From contig JAGWNX010000007.1 of the NCBI GenBank assembly GCA_028872955.1, positions 1 through 64,000 on the forward strand: a DNA stretch of 64,000 nucleotides, written 5' to 3'. The position numbers and the translations under genes are program-made. Below the pieces are notes generated by a model. It had not been told where the DNA came from. It did no database searches and worked only from the letters and a program-made list of their open reading frames with translations. The stretch comes from Acidobacteriota bacterium (GTDB lineage Bacteria; Acidobacteriota; Terriglobia; Terriglobales; Acidobacteriaceae). This document shows positions 35,722 through 45,124 of the stretch, one piece after another (position 1 is the first letter of the stretch; each line of letters opens with the position of its first letter).

Positions 35722-37437
35722 TCAGGCTGGCTGATGGATCGCCAGGCCGGGCATTGCACCACGTGCGCCACGCTGCACCGACTTGCTGGCCTGCTGGCCT
35801 GTAGCTAGCTGGAAGCGATCGACCTGCTCCTGCAGGGTCACTGCCGTGTCGCGCAGGCTCTCGATGCCGGCCGCGGTGGTCGCCATCTCGCCCAGATTGT
35901 CGTGGCTGAGCGTGTGGATCGCATCCAGACTGGCGCTGGACTCGTTTGCGGCCGCAGACTGCTGCGAGGTGGCAACTGCAATCTGCGTGATCATGCGGTC
36001 CACCTGCTCCGCCATGCCGATGATGCGCTTCAGCGCCTCGCCAGCCTGGTTGGTGGTGGCCACGCCATTCTCCACGGTCGTGGTACCGGCTTCCATGCCC
36101 GCAATCGCGACACGCGTCCGCTCCTGGATGCCCTGGATCATGCCCGCAATCTCGCCGGTAGCTTGCGCCGTGCTCTCGGCCAGCCGACGCACCTCGCCAG
36201 CCACCACCGCAAAGCCCTTGCCGTGGTCACCAGCCCGCGCGGCCTCAATCGCAGCATTGAGCGCCAACAGATTGGTCTTGCGTGCGATCTCGTCAATGAC
36301 GGTGACGATCTGGCTGATGCGATGCGAGTCCTCGCCCAGCACCGTGACCGTCGTTGAGGTCTCGGACACGGCATTGGCAATGGAGTGAATGTTGTTCAGC
36401 ACTTCTTTCACAATCATGCCGCCATCGCGGGCTGTCTGCGCAGCGTTCCGTGCCGCCTCTGCCGCAGTTTGCGTGTGGTTGGAGACCTCGGCAATGGAGG
36501 CAGACATCTCCTGCATCGCCGTGGCTGCCTGTTGCGTCTGCTGGCTCTGCTGGTCGATGCGCCGGTGAATCTTGTCGCTCGCACCGCGCATGGTTGCCGC
36601 ACTCTGGGTCAGGCTGCTGGAGGTATCCACCACCGTGCCCAGAATGCCGGCTAGGTTGTCCTGCATCTGATTCATTGCGACGGCCAGCGAGCCCGTCTCA
36701 TCGGAGCACTCGATGTTCAACGGTTCGCCGGTCAGGTCGCCTGCGGCGATCGCCTCCGAGCGACGCATGATGGCACCAAGGTTCCTGCCGATCTTCGAGC
36801 CCAGCATCAGAGCCACCGTCCACCCGAGTACGACGCAGAAGGCAGTGAGCACCCATACCGTCCACAGCACAGAGCTGTTCTGCTGCCGCAGCCGAGTAGA
36901 TTCGGAATCCACCTTGGCCATCTGCGAACGGGTAAGTTCGGCAAGCTCGGCCGAGAGCGACTGCTGCGTCGACAGGATATCGTTGCGCAGCAGGTTGTAG
37001 GCTTGCGCCGTGCCGTCGGAGCCGTGCGCTTCGTTCAGCGACTCCACGTGCTCTTCCAACTGGCCCAGAGCATTGACGCTGGAAAGCACCGACGCCAGAC
37101 GACTGCGATCCTCGCCCATGTCCATATCCTGCGTGCGCCGTATCAGGTCGGCCAGCGCAGCCTGCGTCGCCTGCGTCGACTGTCGACGCTGCTGGCTGAA
37201 GGTGGCCGCCGTACGCGGATCGATGCCGAACAACAGATAGCCCTGCAGCGCCTGCACACTGTTGGTGCTGCTGTCGCGAATGTCGCGCAGGTCGGCAACC
37301 ACGGGAATATGTTGCGACACCAGTTGATCGGAGAGACGATTTGCCTCGCGAACACGAATGTCGACGACCAGCGTGCTGAGCAGCATCGTGGAGGTGACCA
37401 GCAACGTCTTTAGGGCAAATTTCGTACGAATATTCAT
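35722..37437 (-). CDS. Methyl-accepting chemotaxis protein
   Basis: Transmembrane chemoreceptor of 571 aa. TM1 is at about 8-26 and is followed by a periplasmic four-helix-bundle (4HB_MCP) sensor to about residue 195. TM2 ([21 protein letters not shown]) leads to a HAMP domain ([18 protein letters not shown]) and a long coiled-coil signalling domain. The conserved tip is [18 protein letters not shown] followed by [16 protein letters not shown]. There is no CheR-tethering pentapeptide at the C-terminus. No other che genes lie nearby, so it is an orphan receptor. It lies 45 nt downstream of the small TonB-like gene on the same strand. GAGG precedes the ATG. Confidence 0.95.
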   Translation of the reverse strand: MNIRTKFALKTLLVTSTMLLSTLVVDIRVREANRLSDQLVSQHIPVVADLRDIRDSSTNSVQALQGYLLFGIDPRTAATFSQQRRQSTQATQAALADLIRRTQDMDMGEDRSRLASVLSSVNALGQLEEHVESLNEAHGSDGTAQAYNLLRNDILSTQQSLSAELAELTRSQMAKVDSESTRLRQQNSSVLWTVWVLTAFCVVLGWTVALMLGSKIGRNLGAIMRRSEAIAAGDLTGEPLNIECSDETGSLAVAMNQMQDNLAGILGTVVDTSSSLTQSAATMRGASDKIHRRIDQQSQQTQQAATAMQEMSASIAEVSNHTQTAAEAARNAAQTARDGGMIVKEVLNNIHSIANAVSETSTTVTVLGEDSHRISQIVTVIDEIARKTNLLALNAAIEAARAGDHGKGFAVVAGEVRRLAESTAQATGEIAGMIQGIQERTRVAIAGMEAGTTTVENGVATTNQAGEALKRIIGMAEQVDRMITQIAVATSQQSAAANESSASLDAIHTLSHDNLGEMATTAAGIESLRDTAVTLQEQVDRFQLATGQQASKSVQRGARGAMPGLAIHQPA

Positions 37438-37482
37438 GCTCTACCTCGGGGGTTGGTGGCAGATGCCAGGGAGTAAGAAGGG

Positions 37483-37806
37483 TTAGTGCGAGTCGCCGTT
37501 GAACCTGATCTCGATGATCTCGGTCGAGGGCTCTGTCGAGGGTTCAAACTTCCAGCGGCTCACCGCCTCCTGCGCTGCAGCAGCCAACAGGGGATGACCG
37601 GATTGCACGCTGGTTGCCGAGACGGTGCCGTTCGGCAGCACCATCGCCGAGATAATAACCATGCCGGCCACGTGCATCTGCCGGGCAAGCTCCGGGTAAC
37701 GCGGCTGGCTGCGTGTGACGACAGCACGGTTGGCTGCCACCCCTGAGACAGGGAGGCAGGCGAGGAGCGCAAGAGGCAGGGCGAGAGAGAGAGTTCGGAT
37801 ACGCAA
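37483..37806 (-). CDS. Small exported TonB C-terminal-domain protein without membrane spacer
   Basis: Protein of 107 aa: a signal peptide (RTLSLALPLALLACLPVSGVA) followed almost directly by a TonB C-terminal-like fold (SQPRYPELARQMHVAGMVI, MVLPNGTVSATSVQSGHPLL, AVSRWKFEPS). It lacks the Pro-rich spacer of true TonB and, after cleavage, would have no membrane anchor unless the signal is retained. The start is TTG at 37806 with a near-perfect SD (AAGGAGG, 7-nt spacer). Such stand-alone domains may bind peptidoglycan or receptors; the function is open. It lies between the CYTH gene (48 nt upstream) and the chemoreceptor gene. Confidence 0.8.
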   Translation of the reverse strand: MRIRTLSLALPLALLACLPVSGVAANRAVVTRSQPRYPELARQMHVAGMVIISAMVLPNGTVSATSVQSGHPLLAAAAQEAVSRWKFEPSTEPSTEIIEIRFNGDSH

Positions 37807-37811
37807 GGGAC

Positions 37812-37830
37812 GACCTCCTTTACAGAGGTC
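37812..37830 (-). promoter_or_regulatory. Hairpin that masks the ribosome binding site of the small TonB-like gene
   Basis: On the minus strand GACCTC-TGTAAAG-GAGGTC forms a 6-bp stem. Its 3' arm contains the GAGG core of the SD (AAGGAGG, 37814-37820) used by the TTG start at 37806. Folding would hide the SD. Together with the rare start codon this suggests translational control. Confidence 0.45.
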
Positions 37831-37854
37831 TCATCGGCATTGCGCGGGCTTTCG

Positions 37855-38472
37855 TTAGCGGTTTGCCAGCTCGAGCTGCGTCGCCGCCACTTCGGCAAAG
37901 GTAAGGTGCATGGCTGCGCTTCCGGTGCGCGTCTTCCAATCCAGGAACAGCTTGCCGTAGCTGTCCGTCAGGCAGATCGCCGGGTCGACGCCGAGGTCGG
38001 CCAGCGTCTGGTCGATCCACCCGGTCGGCCCCTCCAACTCAGCAAACGTGCCGATGGGCGTCTCATCCACCACCAGGTGGGCGGTGGCATCGCTGGCGGC
38101 GTCTACCGCGTGCGACCACTCCGAGCGGTACTTCTCATAGATAAACGCAGGCCGTAGCCCTAACTGGCCAAAGATATCTGCCAGGGCTGCACCCTCAGAG
38201 ACGGTCGTCTCGGTCTCAATCCGCACCTTGTAGCGCAGGTCGTCGCTACCGCTGTCGGGCCGCCGCTTGTGGGTCAGCGTCCACAAACCACCGTAGTTGC
38301 GCAGCCGCAGAATCTGCTGTCGCGTGCGCAGCTCACGCTCAGGCGTGTCATACAGGGTGTTGTGCTCAAAGGTGCGGGGCGTATCCAGCCGGAAGCCCAG
38401 GCCGGGCAGCGCGGCTTGCAAGGCCGCTGGATCGGAGACGGGAAACTTGAGTTCGATCTCTGCGTTTTGCAT
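37855..38472 (-). CDS. CYTH-domain protein (class IV adenylate cyclase/triphosphatase-like)
   Basis: Cytoplasmic protein of 205 aa with the CYTH tunnel fold. The N-terminal ExExK motif is EIELKF, and further basic and acidic tunnel residues appear in TRQQILRLRNY, LTHKRRPDS, YKVRIETETTV, EKYRSEW, LVVDETPIGTFAELEG and SYGKLFLDWK. Members bind triphosphates and metal ions and act as tripolyphosphatase, thiamine triphosphatase or adenylate cyclase (CyaB). The activity cannot be fixed from sequence alone. It follows sua5 by 48 nt on the same strand. Confidence 0.87.
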   Translation of the reverse strand: MQNAEIELKFPVSDPAALQAALPGLGFRLDTPRTFEHNTLYDTPERELRTRQQILRLRNYGGLWTLTHKRRPDSGSDDLRYKVRIETETTVSEGAALADIFGQLGLRPAFIYEKYRSEWSHAVDAASDATAHLVVDETPIGTFAELEGPTGWIDQTLADLGVDPAICLTDSYGKLFLDWKTRTGSAAMHLTFAEVAATQLELANR

Positions 38473-38520
38473 ACCTGAGTATAAGGCCGAAGTCTTGCGC
38501 TGTTCGAGCGGGAAGTGCAG

Positions 38521-39573
38521 CTATCGCGGACGCGCTGCTTTGTGGAGCCGGTCGCGCAGCGCAGCTCCCAGTCCTTCCGGCGGCGGCACCGGGCACAGGA
38601 TGGTCGTTACGCGGCGCGAGTCCAGCGAGCGCAGCCCGCGGAACAGACTTTGCGCCAGCGCCGCAGTGTCCTGCCAATCACCCCAGGGAAACACCTCAGC
38701 CGCCACGGGGACTGTCCAGCCTTCCGGCAGCATCACCCCCAGATGCTCGCCATCCTGACTGAGCTGGACGGCTGCGCGCACCAGCGTGGGCTCGTCGGCC
38801 ACCAGCAGCAGCCGGGCACGCGGCGCATAGTGGCGCATCCCTACGCCGGGCGAGGGCAATGCCTGCGGCGACTCCTGCGACTGATCGCCCTGATAGTACT
38901 CCGCAGGGCCCGCCACATCCTCAATCATCTGGCGCGTCACCGCACCCGGCCGGTAGATCATCATCGGCTCGGCGTTCGGATCCAGCACCGTGGACTCAAC
39001 CCCTACCGTCGTTGGCCCACCGTCCAGCACCGCGTCGATGCGACCCTCCAGATCCTCCAGCACATGCTCCGCCGTGGTAGGGCTAATGCGGCCGAAGCGG
39101 TTGGCGCTGGGGGCGGCAATGGGCACGCCCGCAGCCTGAATGACGGCCAGTGCCAGCGGATGCGCCGGCATCCGAACGCCGACCAGCCGCCGACCGGCCG
39201 TAACCTCATCGGGCACGCGGAAGGTGCGCGGCAGCAGCAGAGTCAACGGCCCGGGCCAGAAGGCCTCTGCCAGCAGCTGCGCGCGCGGCGACACCTCGGC
39301 GATCTCATGCAGCATCGCCGCGCTGCTGATATGGACGATCAGCGGGTCCCAGCTCGGGCGATCCTTCGCGGCAAAGATGCGCGCCACGGCGCCCGCCTCC
39401 AGCGCATTGGCGCCGAGTCCGTAGACTGTCTCGGTAGGAAAGGCCACACATCCGCCTGAGCGCAACAGCTCACCCGCTGAGGCCACCGCCTCCTCTGTGC
39501 GAGGACGCGAGAGTGTGGCATTCAGATAGCGGGTGCTGAGTCGAGGGCGATCGCTGGGGGAGGGATAAGTCAT
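38521..39573 (-). CDS. L-threonylcarbamoyladenylate synthase (Sua5-type)
   Basis: Protein of 350 aa that makes threonylcarbamoyl-AMP from threonine, bicarbonate and ATP for the tRNA t6A37 modification. The YrdC domain (residues 25-215) shows GGCVAFPTETVYGLGANA, RIFAAKDRPSWDPLIVHI, FWPGPLTLLL, GVRMPAHPLAL, APSANRFGRISPTTAEHV and VGVESTVLD. A linker with PGVGMRHYAPRA leads to the small C-terminal Sua5 domain (residues 255-340), so this is the longer Sua5 form rather than YrdC/TsaC. It lies 7 nt downstream of holB, which suggests co-translation in a small housekeeping operon. Confidence 0.95.
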   Translation of the reverse strand: MTYPSPSDRPRLSTRYLNATLSRPRTEEAVASAGELLRSGGCVAFPTETVYGLGANALEAGAVARIFAAKDRPSWDPLIVHISSAAMLHEIAEVSPRAQLLAEAFWPGPLTLLLPRTFRVPDEVTAGRRLVGVRMPAHPLALAVIQAAGVPIAAPSANRFGRISPTTAEHVLEDLEGRIDAVLDGGPTTVGVESTVLDPNAEPMMIYRPGAVTRQMIEDVAGPAEYYQGDQSQESPQALPSPGVGMRHYAPRARLLLVADEPTLVRAAVQLSQDGEHLGVMLPEGWTVPVAAEVFPWGDWQDTAALAQSLFRGLRSLDSRRVTTILCPVPPPEGLGAALRDRLHKAARPR

Positions 39574-39580
39574 CGGCGGG

Positions 39581-40723
39581 TCACCTGGCGGCTGTGGTTA
39601 GCTGGGCGGCAAAGGCGTCCAGCGAGAGAGATCGAAGCAGATTGCGACGCATGCCGCTATACACCTGGTCAAGCCCGCGTGAGGCCTGCTCAATCCAGTC
39701 AAAGTGCAGCACCTGTGCCAGCTTTTCCAGTTCAGCCCGCAGGTCCGTGTTGCGCACCAGCTCCGGAGTTCCCGCGCCCAGCAGCAGCAGATCCTCCAGC
39801 AGCAACGTCAGGCAGCGCAGCAGGGCAGTGGTCTTCTGCTGGCCCTCAGCCCCGGCGCGGTAGGTCTCAGTCATCTTGAACAGCGCTGTATGGTCGGGGT
39901 CGCTGGCGGCGTTGCGCAGCAGCAGCAGCGCGTCGTTGCGTGCCTCCATGTAGGCGTTCAGATCAAACGACAGCGCCTTGCCTGCGGCGCCCTGCGAGAG
40001 CCGTGCAATCAGATTGCGCTGGCGGGGTGGCACCTCAGACCGCCGGTCGGCCAGAAACATCTCCAACTCCTCCACCGGCAGGGCACCGAGCCGCACCAGC
40101 GCGCAGCGAGAGCGAATAGTGGGCAGCAGCTCGCCTGCATTCTCTGCCAGCAGAATCAGGTGCGCGTAGGCCGGTGGCTCCTCCAGCACCTTCAGCAGCG
40201 AGTTCGCAGCCTCCTTCATCAGGCTCGCGGAGGTGAGGATAAAGATCTTGCGAGGCGCCTCGCTGGGCAGGTAGTTGGCCCGCTGAATAAGCGTGCGCAC
40301 CTGCCCCAGCTTGATGAGCAGCTGCGGCGGATCGGGCGGCAGAATCAGCACGTCAGGATGCGGCTGAATCAGCACCCGCGTCTCCTTCTTGTCCGTCTCG
40401 CGCAGCTCCTCGCGGGCCGCCACAGCAGCCTCCACCTGCGCCTCCAGATCAATGGCCGAGGCAATCCGTGTGCAGTTGGAGCAGACGCCGCAGAACGAGG
40501 CCAGCGACTGGCCATTCGACCAGAGATCGCGCGGCTGACGTTCGCACTCAATCGCCATAGCCAGCATCAGCGCCAGGGTGTACTTGCCAGCGCCAGCGGG
40601 CCCGGTCAGGATCAGCGCATTCGGCAGGCGACCGGCGGCAATGGCTGTGCGCAGCTGCTCTACCGATGCAGCGTTGCCCAGAAACTCGCCAAAGTTCGCC
40701 GGAAGGGTTGCAGTCTGCGTCAT
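39581..40723 (-). CDS. holB: DNA polymerase III delta' subunit
   Basis: Clamp-loader ATPase-like subunit of 380 aa. It has a P-loop-like GPAGAGKYTLALMLA in which Tyr replaces the usual Ser/Thr after Lys (delta' does not need ATP hydrolysis). A zinc-binding cysteine cluster (CERQ...FCGVCSNC) follows, then KIFILTSASLMKEAANSLLKVLEEPP and the SRC motif in TIRSRCALV. The order and length fit HolB rather than DnaX. SD CGAGGAGC lies 5-8 nt before the ATG. It heads a run holB-sua5-CYTH-TonB-like-MCP on the minus strand. Confidence 0.93.
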   Translation of the reverse strand: MTQTATLPANFGEFLGNAASVEQLRTAIAAGRLPNALILTGPAGAGKYTLALMLAMAIECERQPRDLWSNGQSLASFCGVCSNCTRIASAIDLEAQVEAAVAAREELRETDKKETRVLIQPHPDVLILPPDPPQLLIKLGQVRTLIQRANYLPSEAPRKIFILTSASLMKEAANSLLKVLEEPPAYAHLILLAENAGELLPTIRSRCALVRLGALPVEELEMFLADRRSEVPPRQRNLIARLSQGAAGKALSFDLNAYMEARNDALLLLRNAASDPDHTALFKMTETYRAGAEGQQKTTALLRCLTLLLEDLLLLGAGTPELVRNTDLRAELEKLAQVLHFDWIEQASRGLDQVYSGMRRNLLRSLSLDAFAAQLTTAAR

Positions 40724-40890
40724 GTGCTCCTCGTTGCAGTTGCGCTGGCGGCAGCACCGCTCGTCTGCTGCACGTCCGTAGCATACCGGATGCCGAACCG
40801 CAGCCGAGGTGGATAAACCGCGCGCTGCTTTGACAGTACCAGTACGGAACTGCCCTGCCTATGCAACCAAGTGGTGATGCGACACAGACA

Positions 40891-40927
40891 GAAAAAGCCG
40901 CCCCACCTGGTGAAGAGATGGGGCGGC
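40891..40927 (-). terminator. Rho-independent terminator after the GH3 gene
   Basis: On the minus strand GCCGCCCCA...TGGGGCGGC forms a 9-bp stem with a loop of about 13 nt. It is followed directly by TTTTTCTG, 45 nt beyond the GH3 stop. It is the only feature found in the 248-nt gap 40724-40971 between holB and the GH3 gene. Confidence 0.85.
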
Positions 40928-40971
40928 GCGGAGGTGAGACGGTGGTACCTCCTTGAAAACTGCAACCTGGG

Positions 40972-43545
40972 TTAGAAGGCCGCCTTGGCCGCAGCCGCCG
41001 AGATATCGACCTTGCCCTTCAGAGGCAACGCATCGGAGGAGTCGCCCACGCCGATGGTGAAGCTGCCCGGCGCAATCGTCCATTTGTGGGCGTTCGTATC
41101 CCAGTAGGCAAAGGCGCGCGGGTCCAGGCTGATGCTTACCTGCTTGGTCTCGCCGGGCTGCAACGATACCTTGGCAAAGCCCTTCAGCTCCTTCTCTGGG
41201 CGCGGCACGCTGGCGTGACCATCCGAGACGTAGACCTGGGCCACCTCGGCCCCAGCCCGCTTGCCCGTGTTGGTCACATCGACGGTAACCGTCGCCGTCG
41301 CGCCGTCGCTGTGAACCGCGAGGTTGGCCAGCTGGAACGTCGTGTAGGAGAGGCCATAGCCGAACGGGAACAGCGGCTTGGTGTGATTGTGGTCGTAGCC
41401 GCGATACCCGACAAAGATGCCCTCCTTGTAGGTCACATCGATGCCGCCATCCTTGTCCGGATAGTAGCTGGCCGCTGCCGGGTTGTCCTGCTCGTTGCGC
41501 TCAAACGTGGCAGGCAGGTGTCCCGAGGGGTTGACGTCGCCGAACAGCACCTCCGCCAGCGCCATTCCACCCTCCTGGCCTGCGTACCAGTTCTCCAGCA
41601 CGCCGGGCACCTTGTCGATCCAGCTGGCAGAGTTCACATTGCCACCCGAGGTGATGGTGACGATGGTGTTCTTATTCGCTGCCGCCACTTCGCGGATCAA
41701 CTCGTCCTGGCCAAAGGGCAGGTCAAAGGTGCGATCCCCGCCCTCGCCCTCGCTATCGGCATCAAAGCCCGCCGTTACAACCACGGCATCCGCGTGGGCT
41801 GCCATGGCGCGAACCGCAGGCGTCACCACCTTGTCCTCGGCCACGATGCCGAAGCGCAGGCGGCCGCCGATGAGCCCGTGCTGTGCGTCCTCCACCACGA
41901 TCTTGTGCGCCCCGGCAGTCAGCGCCAGCGTTGTCTGCGGCTGGAAGGCACGAACGATCTTCCAGTTGTCGAAGATCAGCTTCCCATCCACGTAGACGCG
42001 ATTGCTGGTGCCTTCACCGGCACCCTGCATGGCGAAGATGTAGTTACCCGCCGCAGGTGCCATGTAATAGCCGGTATAGCGGTGCGAGGTCTCGTGCTTG
42101 GCCCCGGAGAAGAACATCGCCATGGCTGCGTCGGGATCGTCCATGAAGCTCTCCCACGACACGCCACCGGTGTTGATGCGATGCACGGTGCTCGTCCTGG
42201 CCTCGCCACTCAGGTCTGCGTTGGCAAAGGTCTCCAGCGTCACACCGGGCTTGCCACCCTCGGCCGCCGTCATGAACTGCGTATCGCGTGCGATCTCGGT
42301 AATGGTCGGCAGGCCGCGGCTGTACAGCACATTCACCGCAGTGCCCAGGTAGCCGCTGATGCCCTCCAGCGGGCTGATGGTGTGGAAGGGAATCGCCTTG
42401 GCACTTCCGCCGCCAACCGGAATGCCGGGGAAGGCATCTGGCCCGACGACCAGCAACGTCTTCACCTTGGACTTGTCCAGCGGCAGCACGCCACCCTCGT
42501 TCTTCAACAGCACCATGCCCTCGCGTGCTGCGTCCAGGGCCACGGCCTTGTTCTCTGCGTTGAACAGCGAAAGGTCTGGATTGGTCTGCGGATGATCCAG
42601 CCAGCCAAAGCGAGCCGCCAGATCCAGAATATTGTGGACCTTCTGGTCGATGGTGGACTCTGCGACCCGTCCATCCTTGATCGCAGGCAGCAGGTTCTTG
42701 CGGTTCATAAACTTGCCGAAGGGCATCTCCAGATCCAGACCGCCATTGGCCGCGCCGACCGCATCGTAGGTGGCATCCCAGTCGGACATCAGCACACCGT
42801 CAAAGCCCCAGTCCTTGCGGGCGATCTGCGTGTTGAACACCGGATTCTGGGTCAGGTGCAGACCGTTGGTCAGGTTGTAGGAGTCCATGATGGAGCCGAC
42901 GTGCGCCTTGGTGACGGCGGCCTCAAAGCCGGGCAGGTAGATCTCGCGTGCCGTGCGCTCGTCGATGATCGAGTTCTCATCGTGGCGCAGGTACTCCGCG
43001 TTGTTCCCCATAAAGTGCTTCACCGTCGCGCTGACGCCCTGGGTCTGCATGCCGGTGATGTAGCCCACGTCCATCGTCGAGGTCAGGAAGGGATCTTCGC
43101 CAAAGTACTCAAAGTTGCGTCCGTTGTGCGGCGAGCGATAGATGTTGATTCCGGGGCCCAGCATGTAGTGAATACCACGCGCACGCGCATCGCGACCGAT
43201 GCCCTGACCCACCCGGAAGGCCAGGTCGCGGTTCCAGGTTGCGGCCAGACCAATGCCTGCGGCATAGGTGGTGGAGGGGAAGCCGGCGTTGGAGCGCACG
43301 CCATACGGGCCGTCCGACATTTCAAACGCAGGCAGATTGAGCCCGGGCATAGCCCGCACGGCAAAGCCGGTGCCGCCGATATAGTCAATCTTCTCCTCGA
43401 GCGTCATCTTCTTCACGATGGCGTCGACACGATTGCGAATCTCTGGGGAGTCTGGCAGTGGCGACTGCGCCAGTGCAGGAACAACAAACAGGGCTGCAGC
43501 GGCAAGCAGACTAAGGGCGTGGCGGCGAACGGTGCGGGAAGACAT
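40972..43545 (-). CDS. Exported GH3 beta-glucosidase-type enzyme with PA14 insert
   Basis: Secreted glycoside hydrolase of 857 aa. The signal peptide is ALSLLAAAALFVVPALAQ. The GH3 N-domain has KMTLEEKIDYIGGTGF, SDGPYGVR, the loop ATVKHFMGNNAEYLRHDENS and the nucleophile Asp in VLMSDWDATYD. The C-domain begins at EGMVLLKNEGGVLPL and carries a PA14-like insert (about residues 445-580; GYYMAPAAGNYIFAMQGAG, VYVDGKLIFDNW), which often extends the substrate pocket. It ends with a fibronectin III-like domain (FPFGYGLSYTTF, VTNTGKRAGAEVAQVYV). Beta-glucosidase or a related exo-activity is inferred. AAGGAG precedes the ATG and a terminator follows the stop. Confidence 0.94.
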   Translation of the reverse strand: MSSRTVRRHALSLLAAAALFVVPALAQSPLPDSPEIRNRVDAIVKKMTLEEKIDYIGGTGFAVRAMPGLNLPAFEMSDGPYGVRSNAGFPSTTYAAGIGLAATWNRDLAFRVGQGIGRDARARGIHYMLGPGINIYRSPHNGRNFEYFGEDPFLTSTMDVGYITGMQTQGVSATVKHFMGNNAEYLRHDENSIIDERTAREIYLPGFEAAVTKAHVGSIMDSYNLTNGLHLTQNPVFNTQIARKDWGFDGVLMSDWDATYDAVGAANGGLDLEMPFGKFMNRKNLLPAIKDGRVAESTIDQKVHNILDLAARFGWLDHPQTNPDLSLFNAENKAVALDAAREGMVLLKNEGGVLPLDKSKVKTLLVVGPDAFPGIPVGGGSAKAIPFHTISPLEGISGYLGTAVNVLYSRGLPTITEIARDTQFMTAAEGGKPGVTLETFANADLSGEARTSTVHRINTGGVSWESFMDDPDAAMAMFFSGAKHETSHRYTGYYMAPAAGNYIFAMQGAGEGTSNRVYVDGKLIFDNWKIVRAFQPQTTLALTAGAHKIVVEDAQHGLIGGRLRFGIVAEDKVVTPAVRAMAAHADAVVVTAGFDADSEGEGGDRTFDLPFGQDELIREVAAANKNTIVTITSGGNVNSASWIDKVPGVLENWYAGQEGGMALAEVLFGDVNPSGHLPATFERNEQDNPAAASYYPDKDGGIDVTYKEGIFVGYRGYDHNHTKPLFPFGYGLSYTTFQLANLAVHSDGATATVTVDVTNTGKRAGAEVAQVYVSDGHASVPRPEKELKGFAKVSLQPGETKQVSISLDPRAFAYWDTNAHKWTIAPGSFTIGVGDSSDALPLKGKVDISAAAAKAAF

Positions 43546-43672
43546 GGCGTTGCTGGCTCCTTAAACATGGAACAAAGCTGAATCAGATGCTATGCGGTAT
43601 GGCGACTCAGGTATCTTCGTCATCCGCCGCAAGGCATCATAGCGACGGCACAGCACAATGGTCTAGATGAAA

Positions 43673-43685
43673 CGCTTTAAAAGCG
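43673..43685. repeat. Short palindrome upstream of the GH3 gene, possible operator
   Basis: CGCTTT-A-AAAGCG is a perfect 13-bp interrupted palindrome, flanked by TGAAA, 128 nt upstream of the GH3 start. It lies in the 169-nt gap between the P450 stop (43715) and the GH3 start, where the GH3 promoter must lie. The look is similar to sugar-repressor (LacI-type) half sites, but the spacing is not canonical. It may also be chance. Confidence 0.3.
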
Positions 43686-43714
43686 GGAAGTGCGTAGATC
43701 TCTCGCCGGAGCTG

Positions 43715-45124
43715 CTACCGGCGGACCAGCCTCATGCGCAGCGGATCCCTGGGCCGCAGCGTAATCTTCGCCTGCGGAACGGGCGGCTCCGTGCCGGTGT
43801 AGACCATGCGCCACTGCTGCGCCATGGTCGCGATGGAGAAGACGCCCTCCATCCAGGCGAACGCCTCTCCAATGCACTGTCGACTGCCCCCGCCAAACGG
43901 AAAGTAGGCAAACCTGGGCCGCGCAGCCTTGGCCTCGGGTGTAAACCGCTCGGGATCGAACCGCAGCGGATCAGGAAAGTACTCGGGGTCGCGGCTGAGG
44001 ATGTACTGGCTGAAGAAGACGTGCGCGCCGCGCGGCACGTCATACTCGCCCAGCGTCGTGTCCTCGATCGCCATGCGCCCCATGGCCCAGGCCGGCGGAT
44101 AGAGCCGCATAGCCTCGGCGAACACCTGCTCGGTGTAGCGCAGGCTGGCGTAGTCCGCTAGAGTGGGCAGACGCGCCGTGTCTCCGGTGCCCAGCACGCG
44201 GTCCACCTCTTCGTGCAGTCGCGCCTCAACCTCCGGGTTCTGGCTCAGCAGGTACCAGGTCCAGGCCAGGCCATTGGCTACCGTCTCATAGCCAGCCAGA
44301 AAGATGGTGAGCACTTCGTCGCGCAGCTGCTCGTCGCTCATGCCGGTGTGGCGTCCGTCGGCGTCGGCCTCATCGTCGACAGACCGCAGCAGCATCGAGA
44401 GCAGATCTCCACGATCGGGCAGGCCTTGCGCCACCTCCTCGCGGCGCTGGTGGATCAACCGGTTCACAACGGCATCCAGCCGTGCCTTGGCCCGGCGAAA
44501 CCGCACCAGGCCGGGGATAGGCCAGTTGAGAAACAGCTCGATGCGCGGAAACGCCACGATGAAGTTGTACAACTCCATGATGGTGTTCACCTCATCGTTG
44601 ATGCGGCGGATGTCGTCCGTCACCTCGGTGGCAAACAGAGTGCGTGCCACAATCTCCAGCGAGAGCTGCATCGTGGCTGCAGCAATGTCGATCACCTCGC
44701 CATCGCGCAGGTGCTCTCGCTGCGCTGCGGCGATGGCGACGATCTGGTCTCCATAAGCCGCAATGCGCTGACGATGGAAGGCTGGGGCTGCGATGCGGCG
44801 CTGGCGCATGTGGATCGGCTCATCGGAGGTGATGAGCCCCTCGCCGAGCAGGATCTTCATCCGGCGGACGGTCCGCTCCTTCACGTAGCGGTGCGCGTCC
44901 TGGATCAGGATCTGCTGAATCATCCGCGGTTCGTTCACAAAGACGATGGGCGTGCCGAGAAAGCGATACTGGGCGATGTTGCCGTAGGTCCTGCGCAGGT
45001 ACTCAAACAGCCGGATCGGTTCGCCGAACTTCAGCCACGGTTTGAAGACGTAGAAGGGGAGCGAGAGTCGCAAACCGGGGATCTGCTTGCGGGTACGCGG
45101 CGGCGCGGGGGCGAGAGTGCTCAT
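43715..45124 (-). CDS. Cytochrome P450
   Basis: Heme monooxygenase of 469 aa without a membrane anchor. It shows the I-helix oxygen-activation motif AGYETVANGLAW, the K-helix ExxR in FAEAMRLYPPAW, the meander PDPLRFDPERF and the heme-thiolate loop FPFGGGSRQCIGEAFA with the Cys ligand. Residues 30-60 read as the usual N-terminal beta region (IRLFEYLRRTYGNIAQYRF). Hydroxylation of a lipid or terpenoid is possible; substrate is unknown and no redox partner is next to it. Its ATG overlaps the tmk stop by 4 nt (ATGA), so it is translated together with tmk despite the unrelated role. Confidence 0.95.
   Translation of the reverse strand: MSTLAPAPPRTRKQIPGLRLSLPFYVFKPWLKFGEPIRLFEYLRRTYGNIAQYRFLGTPIVFVNEPRMIQQILIQDAHRYVKERTVRRMKILLGEGLITSDEPIHMRQRRIAAPAFHRQRIAAYGDQIVAIAAAQREHLRDGEVIDIAAATMQLSLEIVARTLFATEVTDDIRRINDEVNTIMELYNFIVAFPRIELFLNWPIPGLVRFRRAKARLDAVVNRLIHQRREEVAQGLPDRGDLLSMLLRSVDDEADADGRHTGMSDEQLRDEVLTIFLAGYETVANGLAWTWYLLSQNPEVEARLHEEVDRVLGTGDTARLPTLADYASLRYTEQVFAEAMRLYPPAWAMGRMAIEDTTLGEYDVPRGAHVFFSQYILSRDPEYFPDPLRFDPERFTPEAKAARPRFAYFPFGGGSRQCIGEAFAWMEGVFSIATMAQQWRMVYTGTEPPVPQAKITLRPRDPLRMRLVRR

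Noticed and set aside
39581-40723. GKY instead of GK[ST] in HolB as a defect
   Set aside because: Delta' subunits do not hydrolyse ATP, so a broken P-loop is normal for the family.
41086-43581. 831-aa plus-strand ORF opposite the GH3 gene
   Set aside because: Antisense shadow; no domain.
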